A stretch of DNA of 52,030 nt from Trichinella spiralis. Taxonomy: Eukaryota > Nematoda > Enoplea > Trichinellida > Trichinellidae. Position numbers and translations under genes: made by a program. Shown here piece by piece: positions 36,086 through 47,900 of the stretch (position 1 is the first letter of the stretch; every line of letters starts with the position of its first letter). Below the pieces are notes generated by a model, which searched no databases, had not been told where the DNA came from, and saw nothing but the letters and a program-made list of their open reading frames with translations. The stretch lies in NCBI GenBank assembly GCA_000181795.3, contig CM012953.1:17546937-17598966 (forward strand). Direction: 5' to 3'.

Positions 36086-36842
36086 TTAAGCCAAGCCGGC
36101 CGACTGCTGAAGCACCACAGCTTGGCAAGAGTGGAAGAAGCAACCTTGCACTCGGGTGTTTGGGAAGTTGCCTTGAATGACAGGGATCAAGTCTATTTCG
36201 AAATCGCAAACAAATTTTGCCGAATCAAGTTGGGCGCCAAGTTCTTCCGCTTTGGAAAGCAGCACTTCAAATATCCGGCTATACATGGGCAGATCTTTCC
36301 TAACAGTCAAACAATATCCGACAGTCAATTACCATCATAAACACATGAAAGATTAAAAACTGTTACCAGGATGGGAGATTCTTAAAGGTCACACCATCCC
36401 AGCACCAGCAGTTACTCTGAGCCAGCAGCCTCACACCAGCCTCGGTGGCAAAAATTAATATATCATTGGTCGGCAAATAATATATTCAACATTGCTCGCC
36501 GAAGTTTGCTGTTGTTTGTTCGACAGGAACTGCAGCTCACTGCCCAGTTGCCGGTAGACGTGGGTATCTCCGGGCCCGACGGTTGTACACTGTGTGCCGC
36601 GCCTGGTCCCACGTTGGAAAATGCGCGGCAATGTCTAGGCTGGTGGAGGCATTGCTTGCCAGCTCATCGTATATTTCCATCACCGGTCTCGTATCTTCTG
36701 AGGCCCGCCGTCGGCAAGCTGCTGGTAATGGTAAAATGCGTGGGGCTTTACCGGGCAGCTTTTCGCATGCTCACTTGAGCGGATGACTTCTGTGGCCTCT
36801 AGATTTGTGGACAGTGTGCCACGACAGCCTCTCGACCTCTAA
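36086..36842 (-). mobile_element. FLYWCH-MULE DNA transposon, degraded copy C
   Basis: Read on the minus strand, 36842 downward begins with the second half of the FLYWCH finger (GCRGTLSTNLEATEVIRSSE, then HAKSCPV). A linker matching the other copies follows (EIYDELASNAS, AHFPTWDQARHTVYNRRARR), though in more than one frame. The MULE core begins near 36420 (WDGVTFK with its Asp) and runs through CLTVRKDLP, CDFEIDLIP and GCFFHSCQAV to 36086, where it stops before the catalytic Glu. The first finger exon was not found. Its core looks closer to copy D (YCLTVRKDL in both) than to A and B (YCLCT). Confidence 0.75.
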
Positions 36843-37393
36843 ATTGGAACAGAAATGGCTCGCTTGTCATATTAGAATGATAATAACGTTGTATATTGAG
36901 ACAATTCTGCTTACTTCAGTACACATCCAATATTTATCATTACGATTCGTCCTTTGTAAACCAATTTTTGTTGGTTGTTGTAGTAATTTTTTTCATTTCA
37001 TTGGTGCAAATTTTTAATTACATAATTCATTACGTAACCTTTGACCTCTTTTACCGTTTACCCGTGACGTCACCAATTTCATACTGGAATTTTTTCATTG
37101 TTTTTAGCTTTTTTCTTTTAAATATTTACTTTTCCACTTTGCACTTTTAGTGATTAGTATTTGTAATATGATTAAAAAATTCTTTGTTTCATTGCTATGG
37201 TAGCCAAATGAAGTTTATTTTTTGAAGTCAATTTTTTTAAAGGAAATTTACTTTTCAATGCTCAACAACAACAATATCAATATTAAATAGAATAGCATGA
37301 ATAATGAACAACAGCAAATAACAGATAATAACAGTGATAATAAAATATCATACAAAAAATATTATACAAAACCACCACTTGGAAGGCGGCATT
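36843..37393. other. AT-rich spacer, nothing recognised
   Basis: The stretch is low-complexity AT-rich sequence with only short frames of biased composition. It may hold the intron and 5' part of MULE copy C, but no FLYWCH first exon is readable. Confidence 0.45.
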
Positions 37394-38656
37394 AAATCGG
37401 ATCTGGCGTGAAATACATTAAAGCTTCAAGAAACCGCTCCAAGGTACGCCTGCCGCTGGTGTATTCATCCATATATATATCATAAAACGTTGTTGCTTTT
37501 CAGCGTATCTACTACTTCTTTGTCTAATAGAACCAGCAGCACGATTTCTTGAAAGGAGCTGGTTCATGAGCGTTTGCATCACGTCCTGTTATTCTTAAAT
37601 AAGGTGGAGTAGTTTCTATACAAGGAGGAAAGCGGTGGCCAGGAGCATTCTTATTTTTTTTCTTGTTTCTTCTTCTGTTCCATATCGTGTTTTCAGTTCC
37701 AGCTCACTGACTTTTTTATGTACCGTCTGGCAAAAGTGGAAGTAGCAGCCCTGTACCCGCATATTCGGGAAGTAACCCCGAATTGCAGGTATCAGGGCTG
37801 TTTCAAAATCACAGATAATAGTATCTGGTTTAACGTCGACCTCCAGAACTGCCGCTTTGTCTATTAAAGCTTGAAAAATATACCCGTATGTGCCAATGTC
37901 TTCAGCCGTACATAAACAATAGACTACGGGCACCAGTTTACCGGCCGCAAAGACATGGATGGTGAACAGTTGTTGATACCACTGTGGTACAACCTTGGCT
38001 ATACCATCCAAGCCCAAAGTTTTCATGGCTGCCAGCAGTCTAATGTTATCGGCCGTAGAAAAGACCGGGATATGTTTTGACGCATTCTGCGTCAACAGAA
38101 ACACTTGTTCTTGTAAATTCAGCCGCAAGAACAAGATCCTGACGATCTCTGGGAAGTCTGGGAAAGCGTTTCTTTCACCCGTTGTTTATACATTGCACTC
38201 CTGTCTTCTCTAAAAAATGGAAACTGGCTGAATGTAGATGGCTCAGCGGAGATGGATGCGGCTTCTTCATCGTGAATTTGCGGGATGGTCTTCGCTTCTT
38301 CAGCACTCCGCTTTCTTAAAATGGCTCTTTTTTCCATTTTGTACGCGATGTGCTCCTCCACCGGACAACTGCTACCGTGGGGAGTCCGGCTGAGCATCGC
38401 TGTTACATCCAGGTTGGTGGTTAGTCCACCTTCGCACTCTTTTTTATCCTGTACCAAAACATAAATAATTCTTAATAACAAGGTACATATTCAATATTTC
38501 CAAAAGACATACTTTGGAACATCCCCAGTTTTTCACCCGTTTGCCGGTATATCTCAATTTGTACGCCCAGCCTTCATACACAAGGGACGTACCACCACGA
38601 CAATTAGCTGAATACCTCCGCTTTTCTTTGGGACTATCATTATTGGGCGCAACCAT
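37394..38656 (-). mobile_element. FLYWCH-MULE DNA transposon, copy B
   Basis: Minus strand. Exon 1 (38656-38513) carries the first half of the FLYWCH finger (RGGTSLVYEGWAYKLRYTGK, NWGCSK). A 64-nt GT-AG intron follows (38512-38449). Exon 2 starts DKKECEGGLTTNLD and encodes the linker to about 38119. The transposase core at 38134-37616 has LDGIAKVVPQWYQQ (first catalytic Asp), CDFETALIPAIRGYFPN (second) and GCYFHFCQTV. Linker and core are in different frames, and an internal deletion near 37610 removes the region with the catalytic Glu. A C-terminal tail (DEYTSGRRTLERFLEALMYF) is still readable down to about 37394. The element is dead but the best guide to the family. Confidence 0.82.
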
Positions 38657-38760
38657 TCTGATGGTGCCGTTGGCTTCTGAATAATTCCCTGGTTTTCCAG
38701 TGATTCCAGCTTGCCTTTTAATTTAGGCATCAAGAGAAATGATACGGGACGACAGCCCTT
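38603..38760 (-). mobile_element. Ty3/Gypsy reverse-transcriptase fragment (fossil)
   Basis: The minus strand encodes a short piece typical of the start of a Gypsy reverse transcriptase (GCRPVSFLLMPKLKGKLESL, then QGIIQKPTAPSEW and PIMIVPKKSGGIQL). It ends exactly where FLYWCH-MULE copy B begins. No LTR or other part is attached. It is a fragment only. Confidence 0.65.
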
Positions 38761-38764
38761 GACG

Positions 38765-39020
38765 CCATCACGTATCTTGAAGTGACATGTGGGTCGTCCA
38801 CGTAGTTTGTGTTTCTCACGATGACATCGATCAGATCACTTGAGAATATGCGGCTGAAGGTATCCAGTGGCGACACTATATTACGGCTACGACTAATGAA
38901 CTCTAGAGCAGTACGCATTGCAAGCCACTCTTCTTCTGCTTGCCGCAAGTGGTTCTGTAGTCCAACTAGTGCCATATCTGGACACATAATGATCGCTATT
39001 ATGGGAAGATTCTCCGGCAA
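38765..39020 (-). mobile_element. Possible piggyBac-like transposase fragment
   Basis: The minus-strand frame contains SPLDTFSRIFSSDLIDVIVR followed by NTNY. This resembles the start of the piggyBac DDE domain, where a P-L/I-x-x-F-x-x-x-F core is followed by D/E-L-hydrophobic-x-x-hydrophobic-V and TN-aromatic. The upstream part (EEEWLAMRTALEFISRSRN) is unassigned. No catalytic Asp or terminal repeat is seen, so this is a tentative family call on one motif. Confidence 0.4.
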
Positions 39021-40372
39021 AGAACTACTCTTACAAAAATCAGATTATAATGTCTTTACTACTCAGTTTCTCTTCTGACACAAACTCGTACACACTCATA
39101 ACTGAAATGTTTGTTACTAACGAAATTTCTTGTGATCCTGTTCGCTGAAAGGTTGCACGCGATTGATCAGTAATTGGCTAATGTAAAAAGTAAACGAAAA
39201 TATCTTTATGGTCTTTTGCAACATTTGTTTTCATTTGTCCTGTAATTGAAGATCAGCTTGTGATAATCGTTGTGGCACCAACGCCTTTTGCTGATGTTGA
39301 CAAAAGAAAATTAATCACACACAAATGGCGCACAAATGCTGACATCAAAGAATGCGATGTCCACTGCAAAGTGAATTTGAAGCAGCTTTAACAGCTTTTC
39401 TGTTCGGCGCTGTCGATCACTTTCTTTCTGTTGACATCAACATCCAGAAGGCATTACTTTCATCTTGCCGAGTGCATAAAGACTGTTCAAAAAAAATGTC
39501 AACACCAACAGTTGCTTTGCTTGTCAGATAAATTACGTTTCAGCTAGCAATTATGTGAGATTTATGCATTAGATACTTTTCCGTTTGTCATAAATTGTTC
39601 TGATGAGTAGCTAAAGGCGATTTTAGTGGAATGGGAAAATCAACAAGTAATAAATTGTCGACAGATGCAGTTGTCAGCTAAAACTAGGCATGGAAACTGC
39701 TAATTCGTTAAGATCGAATTACATTTCTGATTTTGCCTGCCTGTTCTCTGAAAATCTTGATTGCAATCAAAGAATTTTACTTTTATCTTCACAAAGTTTT
39801 TCTCTTTTACAAGTGTTATTGTTTTCCTTCCTATGTTTCATTTAAATAAAAACATTATAATCCGCATTTTTATTTTCAAATAAAAAAAATTTATTTATAT
39901 ATTTGGTGTAGATTGTAAACTTTGTTTTTGAACATCTGAACTAAACCGACTAGTGCGATAGTGAGCACTTAAGTTGCCATCACGTTTCATTTGCATTTGC
40001 AACGTTTAAATTTGTAATTCAATAATAGCGAAATGTTGAATATTCAGCACCAAAAGCAGCGCTTAGGTTTATTGTTGCTGTTGTCGTTCCATTTTAAAAT
40101 TATTATATATAACTGGATGCCAAACAAAATTTTTCATACAAACAACAAACTTCATCGGCATGTATAAAAAAGCATGGATGGATGATTCAAAAAGAAAGAA
40201 ACTTTTTAAAGATTTAAACAGAACACTCCCAGTAAAATCAGAAAATTAATCAGATGACAACAATTCAATTGGTTTAGCTGGAAAGCTGCAACTGTGGACA
40301 ATTTGTCAACTGTGCATTTTCCCTTTCTATTAAAATCCCCTTTACCAACATATGTAAAGTGATGGGAAAAGT
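39021..40372. other. AT-rich stretch without recognised gene
   Basis: Only short frames without recognisable motifs are present (for example 40206-40466 minus). It could be host intergenic DNA or decayed transposon sequence. Confidence 0.45.
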
Positions 40373-41696
40373 GGATAATTCTTGACAAAGGTGGATGCGT
40401 GAAAGCATGCATAGAATTCAATGAAATTGTGAGATAACACGTAACTTTATCTGACAAATAAAACAAGTGCTAGTTGACATATCTTTGAACAATTTTCTTC
40501 AATCGTTACAAATAGAAATAGATGAACGCTTCTGATACAATTCCATAAAAACCATTTGATGATCCCAGCACTTTTGGTGGGAAGTAAAAGCGCACTTGGG
40601 GGCGCCGAAAAACGATGGAGAACATTGAAGGGGGTCGCTTGAATACAATGCGATTTACGTTTTGTGTTTATATTGATATTTGTTCAGGAGTTGTTTTAAG
40701 AATATTGATTAATTCTTGTATGTGTTTAATGGAATATGATTCTCTGCAATCTATCTTCTTCATCTTCGATCATAAGTGCGGTCAGCTGAAATACGATTAA
40801 ATTTTTTTATTCAAATGGGCATTCAACATCGCGATCTTCAACGTGAGCATTGGCGCCATTTGTGGATAAATTAAAACTCTGATGCCACATTCCAGATTCA
40901 TCAGACAGATTATTCACTTTCCTAACATCATACTCGGAAGTTTACATCAAATCTAAATGTAACGAGCCACTCCCTCGAGTAGGCCCGTTCACTTCCTCCA
41001 CCGTGTTATTGGCGCGTTCGTCACTATTCGGCGACGGGCCGGTACTGACCGGCGGGTTTCCCACTCTTTCTAATTCGCGCTTTCCTGATGGCATAGTAGC
41101 AATCAAACAACAGGCAATAAATATATTTTTTATTGGCAACCGCGAGCAAGGACCGCCGATGATACGTTCCAGCAAGCTCCTCCCATCACACCACATCAAC
41201 TCCGCACACCTACATCCGTACTACCGTACTCCACCTCCGATTTTCAAGTCCAAGTCTGCTTACGGTAGCTTCACCTTTCTTCCGCTTCGTTGTCTGGAGG
41301 AATAGAGTTGTTAGCTCGGTCCGCGTCCGCTACATAAATAACAAATTTGAGCAATCAACAAATTCATTTACAAACCTTGGGAGCAGGTTTAACAGTCACG
41401 GCTAGGTGATGACGCCTGCTATATTCCAGAATTACTAGAAGAAGATCAGGAAGACCGAGCTGATCGTGGACCACGACACCTTAGCCCTGGGATACTGTAG
41501 TAGGCACATTTGAACCTGAGGATCAATGGTAGAGTACAGTAGTGCGAAAACACGTGACAGTGGTGGTGTGCGGTCTTGGTGGGCGATCAGTGGTGTCTTG
41601 TTTTTTTGTGGTGTAATATTTATGTAATAGTAAGTAGCCCGATGTAATAAACATTTGGAACGATTGCTTGATATTCCTTTTATAAATTATTCACAC
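40373..41696 (+). repeat. Direct repeat, left copy (about 943 bp without its insert), LTR-like
   Basis: From GGATAATTCTTGACAAAGG to ATAAATTATTCACAC it matches 49486-50416 in the same orientation with scattered substitutions. The shared 3' part contains GTAATAAACATTTG, a poly(A)-signal-like sequence typical of LTRs. The left copy is interrupted by a solo LTR (40958-41334) and its end abuts the BEL/Pao 5' LTR. The pair probably represents the LTRs of an older BEL/Pao-type element, because the right copy directly follows BEL/Pao polymerase sequence. That assignment is inference. Confidence 0.75.
40958..41334 (-). mobile_element. Solo Gypsy LTR, 377 bp, with 4-bp target duplication
   Basis: The sequence runs TGTAACGAGCC to GTCCGCTACA, and TAAA occurs on both sides (40954-40957 and 41335-41338). 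The right-hand direct repeat shows the empty site with a single TAAA. Read on the minus strand, it is homologous along its length to the 5' LTR of the Gypsy element at 44959-45337. No internal element sequence remains, as expected after LTR-LTR recombination. Confidence 0.88.
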
Positions 41697-44600
41697 TGTT
41701 TCGGACGGAACGGCGCCGACTGCGGCGGCCTTTGGATCGCCGCCGGCGTGGCGGGCGTATCCGTGATCAAAGAATCCGCTCATTTGGCTGAGAAAGTTAT
41801 GGCGCACCTGCGGCCTGCTCCTTCCATATATATAAGCCGGCGGAGCAGTGAGTTAGAGAGTTCTGTAGTTCGTTGCGTTGTTGTATTCGCATTAGGGCTC
41901 TGTTCGTTGCTGTCGACGGAGTGCGTTTCTGTGGCCTGTATTTGTATTGAACAAAGAAGCGTGTACTTGTTTGAGTTTGCTTGAACCACTTGTGTTTAAC
42001 CAACGTGATCGCCCACTTGACTGACCATACCACCGGTTGGCCAAGAAGAACGAAAAATACAATCCACTACTCTTCCCGCCTGTCGAGCGAGTTTGACAGG
42101 ACGTCGAACCAGAGAATCAGTGGCATACAGAACCCTGACGGTTCTTACATTTGGTCCTCCTAGCTGCAGTGCAGGTTCTGCCGAAGTTAAACCTTAGGAC
42201 GAAACAGCGACCTACGGATAAGCGTGATATTCGTGAGGAATGGCTGCGACAGCAAAAGCACGGTCCAGGAAGCTCACCCTGAACAAGGCACGGCTGAACC
42301 GTCTCTTAACGGAACTGGAAGAGCTCTGCATCGACGCGGTCAATGACGACGTGCTGGTTGGCCAGCTTGAGTTGACGGAAGTGGTCTTCCGCGAGACGGA
42401 TGCCCTTCATGCGGATCGCGCGAATTTGCCGGTGGAAACGATCCTCTTGGTCACCTCTCTCCATACATCATAAGGGCAAAAATACTATTTCAGAAGTTAT
42501 GGCAAAAGGGCTTAAATTGGGATGATGAGTTACCATCAGATCTGCAAAAGGAATGGCAGACATGGAAGTTGGAATTATGTGATATATCGGATATCCGAAT
42601 TCCAACGTGTCTCATCCCATTTCATGGTTCCACAATAAATAAAGTTGAGCTGCACACGTTCGGTGACGCATCGGAAACTGCCTACGGAGTAGTGGTCAAT
42701 TTAGTAGTAACGAAAGAAGACCACAGCACAATATCTAATCTTGTAATGGCCAAATCAAGGGATGAACCCCTTACGAGCAGTATCGCTGAGGACTGGAGTA
42801 AGTGGAAACGCGAAGCAAAGAATTTGTGGAAGATCAAGATACCTCGCTGCCTGATTTCCTTTCCAGTGGAAGAGACCGACAGTATTGAATTACATGTATA
42901 CGGAGACACGACGAAATGGACTTATGGAGCGGTAGCATATCTAAAGGTCATCAGTAAAGATAAAACAACGGTAAGATTCATCATGTCGAAATCGAGAGTA
43001 GCTCCTTTGAAGACGATCACCCTTCCACGTTTAGAGCATATGGCAGCTTTAATTGCTGCCAAGTTAGTTGGCTTCATTAAGAACAGCTTCGCAGTACCTA
43101 TCCAACGCGTCATTTGTTGGACTGGCAGTAAATTGTCTTGAGTTGGATACGAAGTGAAACGAAGAACTGGAAACCGTTTGTGAGAAACCGAGTCGAACTG
43201 ATTCAACAGTTGACTGAGCCAAAACTGTGGAAGTATTGTCCGTCAGAAAACAATCCAGCGGATTTGATTAGCCGCGGAACTAGCGTCACAAAATTAAAGG
43301 ACTGCCAATTATGGTGGGAAGGACTACCATCGCTGTTGAATCCTGAGCCCTGTGAGTCTGAAAAAACATCTGAAGAAAGTACGCAACATCCAGACGCGCT
43401 TGAAGCGAGATGTTTGTTCGGCGTAATATCTCCGATCAATGACGACCAATTCGAGTATGTTATCGACCCATCTCGTTTCCAGACCTTCAGCAAACTGACA
43501 AGAGTGACGGCATGGTGCCTCCGGTTTGCGAAGAATTGTCGACATGCATCGAAGCAAAGGCAAGAAGAATTGACCATAGAAGAACGGAACGAGGCAGAGC
43601 TTTATTGGATGAAAGCCGTGCAGAATGAAACGTTCAGAGATGAGAAAAGCTTGGTCATGAAAGGTGAACTGCCGGAAAATAGTCGACTGATTCATTTGTC
43701 TCCTTTCATCGATGAATTTGGCGTAATTCGAGTTGGAGGACGTTTACAGCAATCAAATTTGCTGTATCAACACAAACATCCTGTTATCCTGCGAAACAGA
43801 CACAACATCACGGACTTGATCATTCAAGGTGAACATAAGCATCAGTGGCATGCTGGAGTCGAACAAACTTTGGTAGCGCTTCGACAACGATTTTGGATAC
43901 TGAAAGGGAGAAGCACCGTCAAAAGTGTATTGAGAAGATGTGTTGTATGCCGAAAGGAGAATGCACGATGTCTGAACGAAATCATGGCCCCGCTGCCTAA
44001 GAACCGATTAGTGGAAACTCATGCCTTCGACAAATGTTGGAGTAGATTTTGCCGGACCACTTTATGTTAAAGAAGGAAGAACAATCAGCAAGATCTACAT
44101 CTGCCTATTCACGTGCATGGCTACAAGAGCGATACACTTGGAACCCTCGTCGGATATGACTGCCCAAAGCTTTCTGGCAGCATTTCGCCGATTCATTTCT
44201 CGACGAGGGAAACCATCTGTAGTACAAACAGATAACTTTAGAACATTCAAATTAGCGGACAAATACATCCAAGATTTGTTCAGAGGAGACGAAAAACAAA
44301 AGATTGCAAGAGCCTTGACTGAAGAGAAAGTCGAATGGAGATTTTCCTGTGAAAGATCCCCGTGGTGCGGCGGCTATTGGGAGAGATTAGTAAGATCTGT
44401 TAAGACCGCACTTCGCAAAGTGTTGGCAAAAGCGCTGGTCTCCCGTGAAGAACTCGTTACCATCCTATGTGAAATGGAAGCTCGCATCAATGCAATACCG
44501 CTTACAACCATCAGTGATGACAGCAACGATTTGGAACCGCTAACGCCGTTTCATTTTTTAACGGGACGAACACTGATGGAGTTACCGGACATGACTACGA

Positions 44601-44947
44601 AACGACTCGTTGGGAAAGAATCGACTTCGACCACGATGACACTACGATGACGATGGTATTATCAAAGGAAGGTATTGAGACATTTGTGGCAACGATGGCG
44701 GAAAGAATATCTTGTTAATTTCAATAGCAGGCGAAAATGGAAGACCCAGAAACTGGAACCCAGTATCGGAGACATAGTTTTACTATGCGAAGACGGTCAA
44801 ACGAGAAGTAACTGGCCGCTGGGAAGAATCTTGGAATTGTACCGCTCGTCAGATGGCATGAAAAGAAGTGCTCTGTTGAAAACCGCTGCAGGCACACTTG
44901 TTAGGTCAATCCGGAAATTGCAGCTCATCGAACCAGCAGGAGTTTGA
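41697..44947 (+). mobile_element. BEL/Pao LTR retrotransposon (fossil, broken)
   Basis: A 5' LTR of about 453 bp (41697-42149, TGTTTCGG to CTTACA) includes a TATA-like sequence at about 41827-41836 and is followed by TTTGGTCCTCC, a usual start of BEL/Pao interiors. The gag start lies at 42240. Pol parts in plus orientation are an RNase H region (about 42540-43300, part of which appears twice), an integrase zinc-binding domain (about 43740-43960, with an H-H-C-C pattern), an integrase core (about 44020-44600) and the C-terminal DUF5641-type domain ending at 44947. Protease and most of the reverse transcriptase are not seen here. The copy is broken in several places, and no 3' LTR of its own is recognised before the Gypsy begins. 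Confidence 0.85.
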
Positions 44948-44958
44948 TGGAATTCCTC

Positions 44959-47900
44959 TGCAGCGGACATGGACCGAGCTAACGAAATTATTTCTGCAGA
45001 AAACGAAGAGGAGGAAAGGTAAAACTACCGTATGAAGAATTGGACATGAAGATCAGAGGCGGAGTACGGTAGTAGTTGTTTACGTGTGTACGTGGAGTTG
45101 GCAAGTTGCCAGGGAAGCGTTTCGTTGTTACGTCGTCGTCGGTCCTTGCTTTTGATTGTTACTAAAGAATATACTTATCGTTTGTTGTTTGATTGTCGCA
45201 ATGTCATCAGGAAAGCGCGAGACAGAAAGGAAGGGAAACGCGCCTGTCAATACCGGCCCGTCGCCAAATAGCGACGGACGCACCAATAATCTGGTGGAAA
45301 AAGTGGACGAGCCTGCTCGAGGGAGCGGTCCGTTACAATGGAGGCCTGTCCGGGAAATGATGCCATCGGAGTACTGAGGTGACTACTATCGCCCACCCCA
45401 TGCTTTTTGTCCGGAGATGGATTCCGTCGAATGGCTGGAGAGGCTGGAAGACTTTCTCTGCATCAGCAGGGTTCCGCCCCTGACCATGGCATGGTCGCTC
45501 GCTACCTTCTTAGTGACTCAGTCCGCCGTGAGCTCTACCCGGCAGGACAAACAAGAGAGAATTCCTTTGAAGAGTTCAAGAAGCGATTGCTGGACGCCTA
45601 CGGCCCGGAAGAGTCGACAGGGCAGCTGATCGAACGGCTCTACGCCTGCAACAACGCGAGGGCCAAACCATCGAACAATACGCCCAGGAGATGGCGGAAA
45701 TTGGACGCAGAGCTGGCGTATCAGAACGTGATCTCGTGGCGCGTTTCGCCGCGGGAATAACCTCAGAAGAGGCGTATCTGGCGATCCGGCTGCAGGAACC
45801 GGCGACCCTTACCGAAGCTCGGAGACTGGTCAGTAAAGTCATGCGGACTGAAGAAGATTTCCACCAGAGGCGGCAGACGCGCATCAGTAATCCAAAGCCG
45901 GAGAAGACCGAAGCGACCCAGCCCATGGAAGACCTGATACGTGAGGTGAGGAAGATTTCCTTGAAGATGGAAAAAGAGGAGTCGACAGTCGCACGACCCG
46001 CCGCGAGAAGAGGCGGCTGTTTCAATTGCGGTGGTTTGGGTCACTTCTGACGCGACTGCCAACACGAAAGACGCCTAACCCAACGACCGCCGACGGGCAC
46101 ACACACAGACCTGGAAACCGCAGGGTGTTGTTTATGGCCGTACTGCAAACAGGCGAAACGCCATGTGTAAACGGTAAGCTGATTTGGACGAGGGTCTCCT
46201 TACTGTTAGACACCGGGGCCGTGGTCTCCGTGATAACTGAGTCTCTTTGGCAGATCACCTCCGGCGGAGAGCCCTTGGAGAGGGAGACGGGGACGATACT
46301 TCTTGCGGATGGTCGACGAATGTGCACCAGCGGACTGGGGGTGGTGCCGTTGCAACTGGGCCGTTGGAGGGGACGTGTGGCAGTGATGGTGGTGAGAAAT
46401 CTGGTGGTTCAGGGCGTCATGGGAACGAACTTCTTCGACTCGTTCGTTCGGACAGTTGACTGGCAAACTCGGGAAATAACCATGACAGACGGCTCGAAGG
46501 TGAGGATCGAGCATGGCCCATCCCGTGCCGGGCAGCCCAGCATCGGCTGCGCGGTTTTGGCCAAGCCACGGAGTGTGGCATCTGACGCCGGGGCCGGCAC
46601 CGACGGGCCGGAGGATGGGACACGTGTCCTGGTGGATGGAGCGGAGTGTTCCGCGCGGAGTAGGAGGCTCCTACGCAGCATACTCCGGAAATGCGGGAAG
46701 GCCATCTCGCGCAGCGAGGCCGACCTTGGACGAATGAGCCTTGTAAAGCACCGCATCGAGACCGGACGGGCCCAGCCGGTGAAGCTGCCACCCCGCCGCC
46801 TTCCCCAAGCCCAGCGGGAGGTGGTAGACCGGCTAATCCGGGAAATGCTGCACGCGGGGGTAATCGAACCAGCCTCAGGCCTCTGGAGTTCACCAGTAGT
46901 GCTGGTTCGGAAGAAGGACGGTTCCTCGCGGTTCTGCGTTGATTATCGCAGACTGAACGCCGTGACGCTCGTCGATGCCTGTTGTAATTATTAATACTTC
47001 AACGAATTACTGTAGCTTACTCGTATCTAATTTACCTGATTTTAAATAACCCAGTTCTACTGCTGTAATTCTAAAATTAGCAACTAACCTACTTTCTATC
47101 TGCGCACGCACGTCGCTTGTTAATCGGCCTCTAACTACGCGTTGTAGTGCTGTCTTTTAACTGAATAAAGCTACATTACACGCCACAATGCCCAACCCAT
47201 CCCACGAATAGACGATACGCTGGATGCGTTGGCAGGAGCCAAGTGGTTCAGCACGCTGGACTTGGCGTCTGGCTACTGGCAAGTCGAAATCGCTGAAAGA
47301 GACCGGGAGAAGACGGCGTTTTCCACACCTATGGGACTCTTCCAGTTCCGCGTCATGCCGTTCCGACTCAGCAACGCCCCGGCGACGTTTCAGCGTTTGA
47401 TGGAGAAAGCGCTGAGGGGGCTGACGTGGAAAACATGCCTCGTCTATCTCGACGATATTATCGTCTTCGGGAAGACAGAGGAAGAGCATCTGGAACGCTT
47501 GGAAGGGGTGCTGTCCCGCCTGCAGTCCGTGGGACTGAAGATCAAGCCGGAGAAGTGCCAACTGATGCGGCAGAGCGTACACTACCTGGGCCACATTGTG
47601 GCGCAGCATGGGATTGGTACCGATGCAGAGAAGACGGCGGCGTTCCAGGAGTGGCCCACGCCTCGGTGCGTGAGGGAAGTCCGGCAGTTTCTGGGACTGG
47701 CGTCCTATTACAGGCGGTTTGTCAGGAATTTCGCCGGTGTGGCGAATCCATTGCACGCCCTGACAAAGAAAGGTGAGAAGTGGCGCTGGGGCCCGAAGGA
47801 GGAAGAAACGTTCGCCCGCCTGAAGGATGCACTGGTGAGTCCCCCGATCCTGTGGCACCCAGACTTCGACCGCACTTTCCTGGTGGATGTGGATGCCAGC

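Noticed and set aside
36506-36786. Plus-strand reading frames of 67-90 residues in a GC-rich island
   Set aside because: The minus strand of the same stretch reads as the FLYWCH-MULE linker, so these are antisense shadows.
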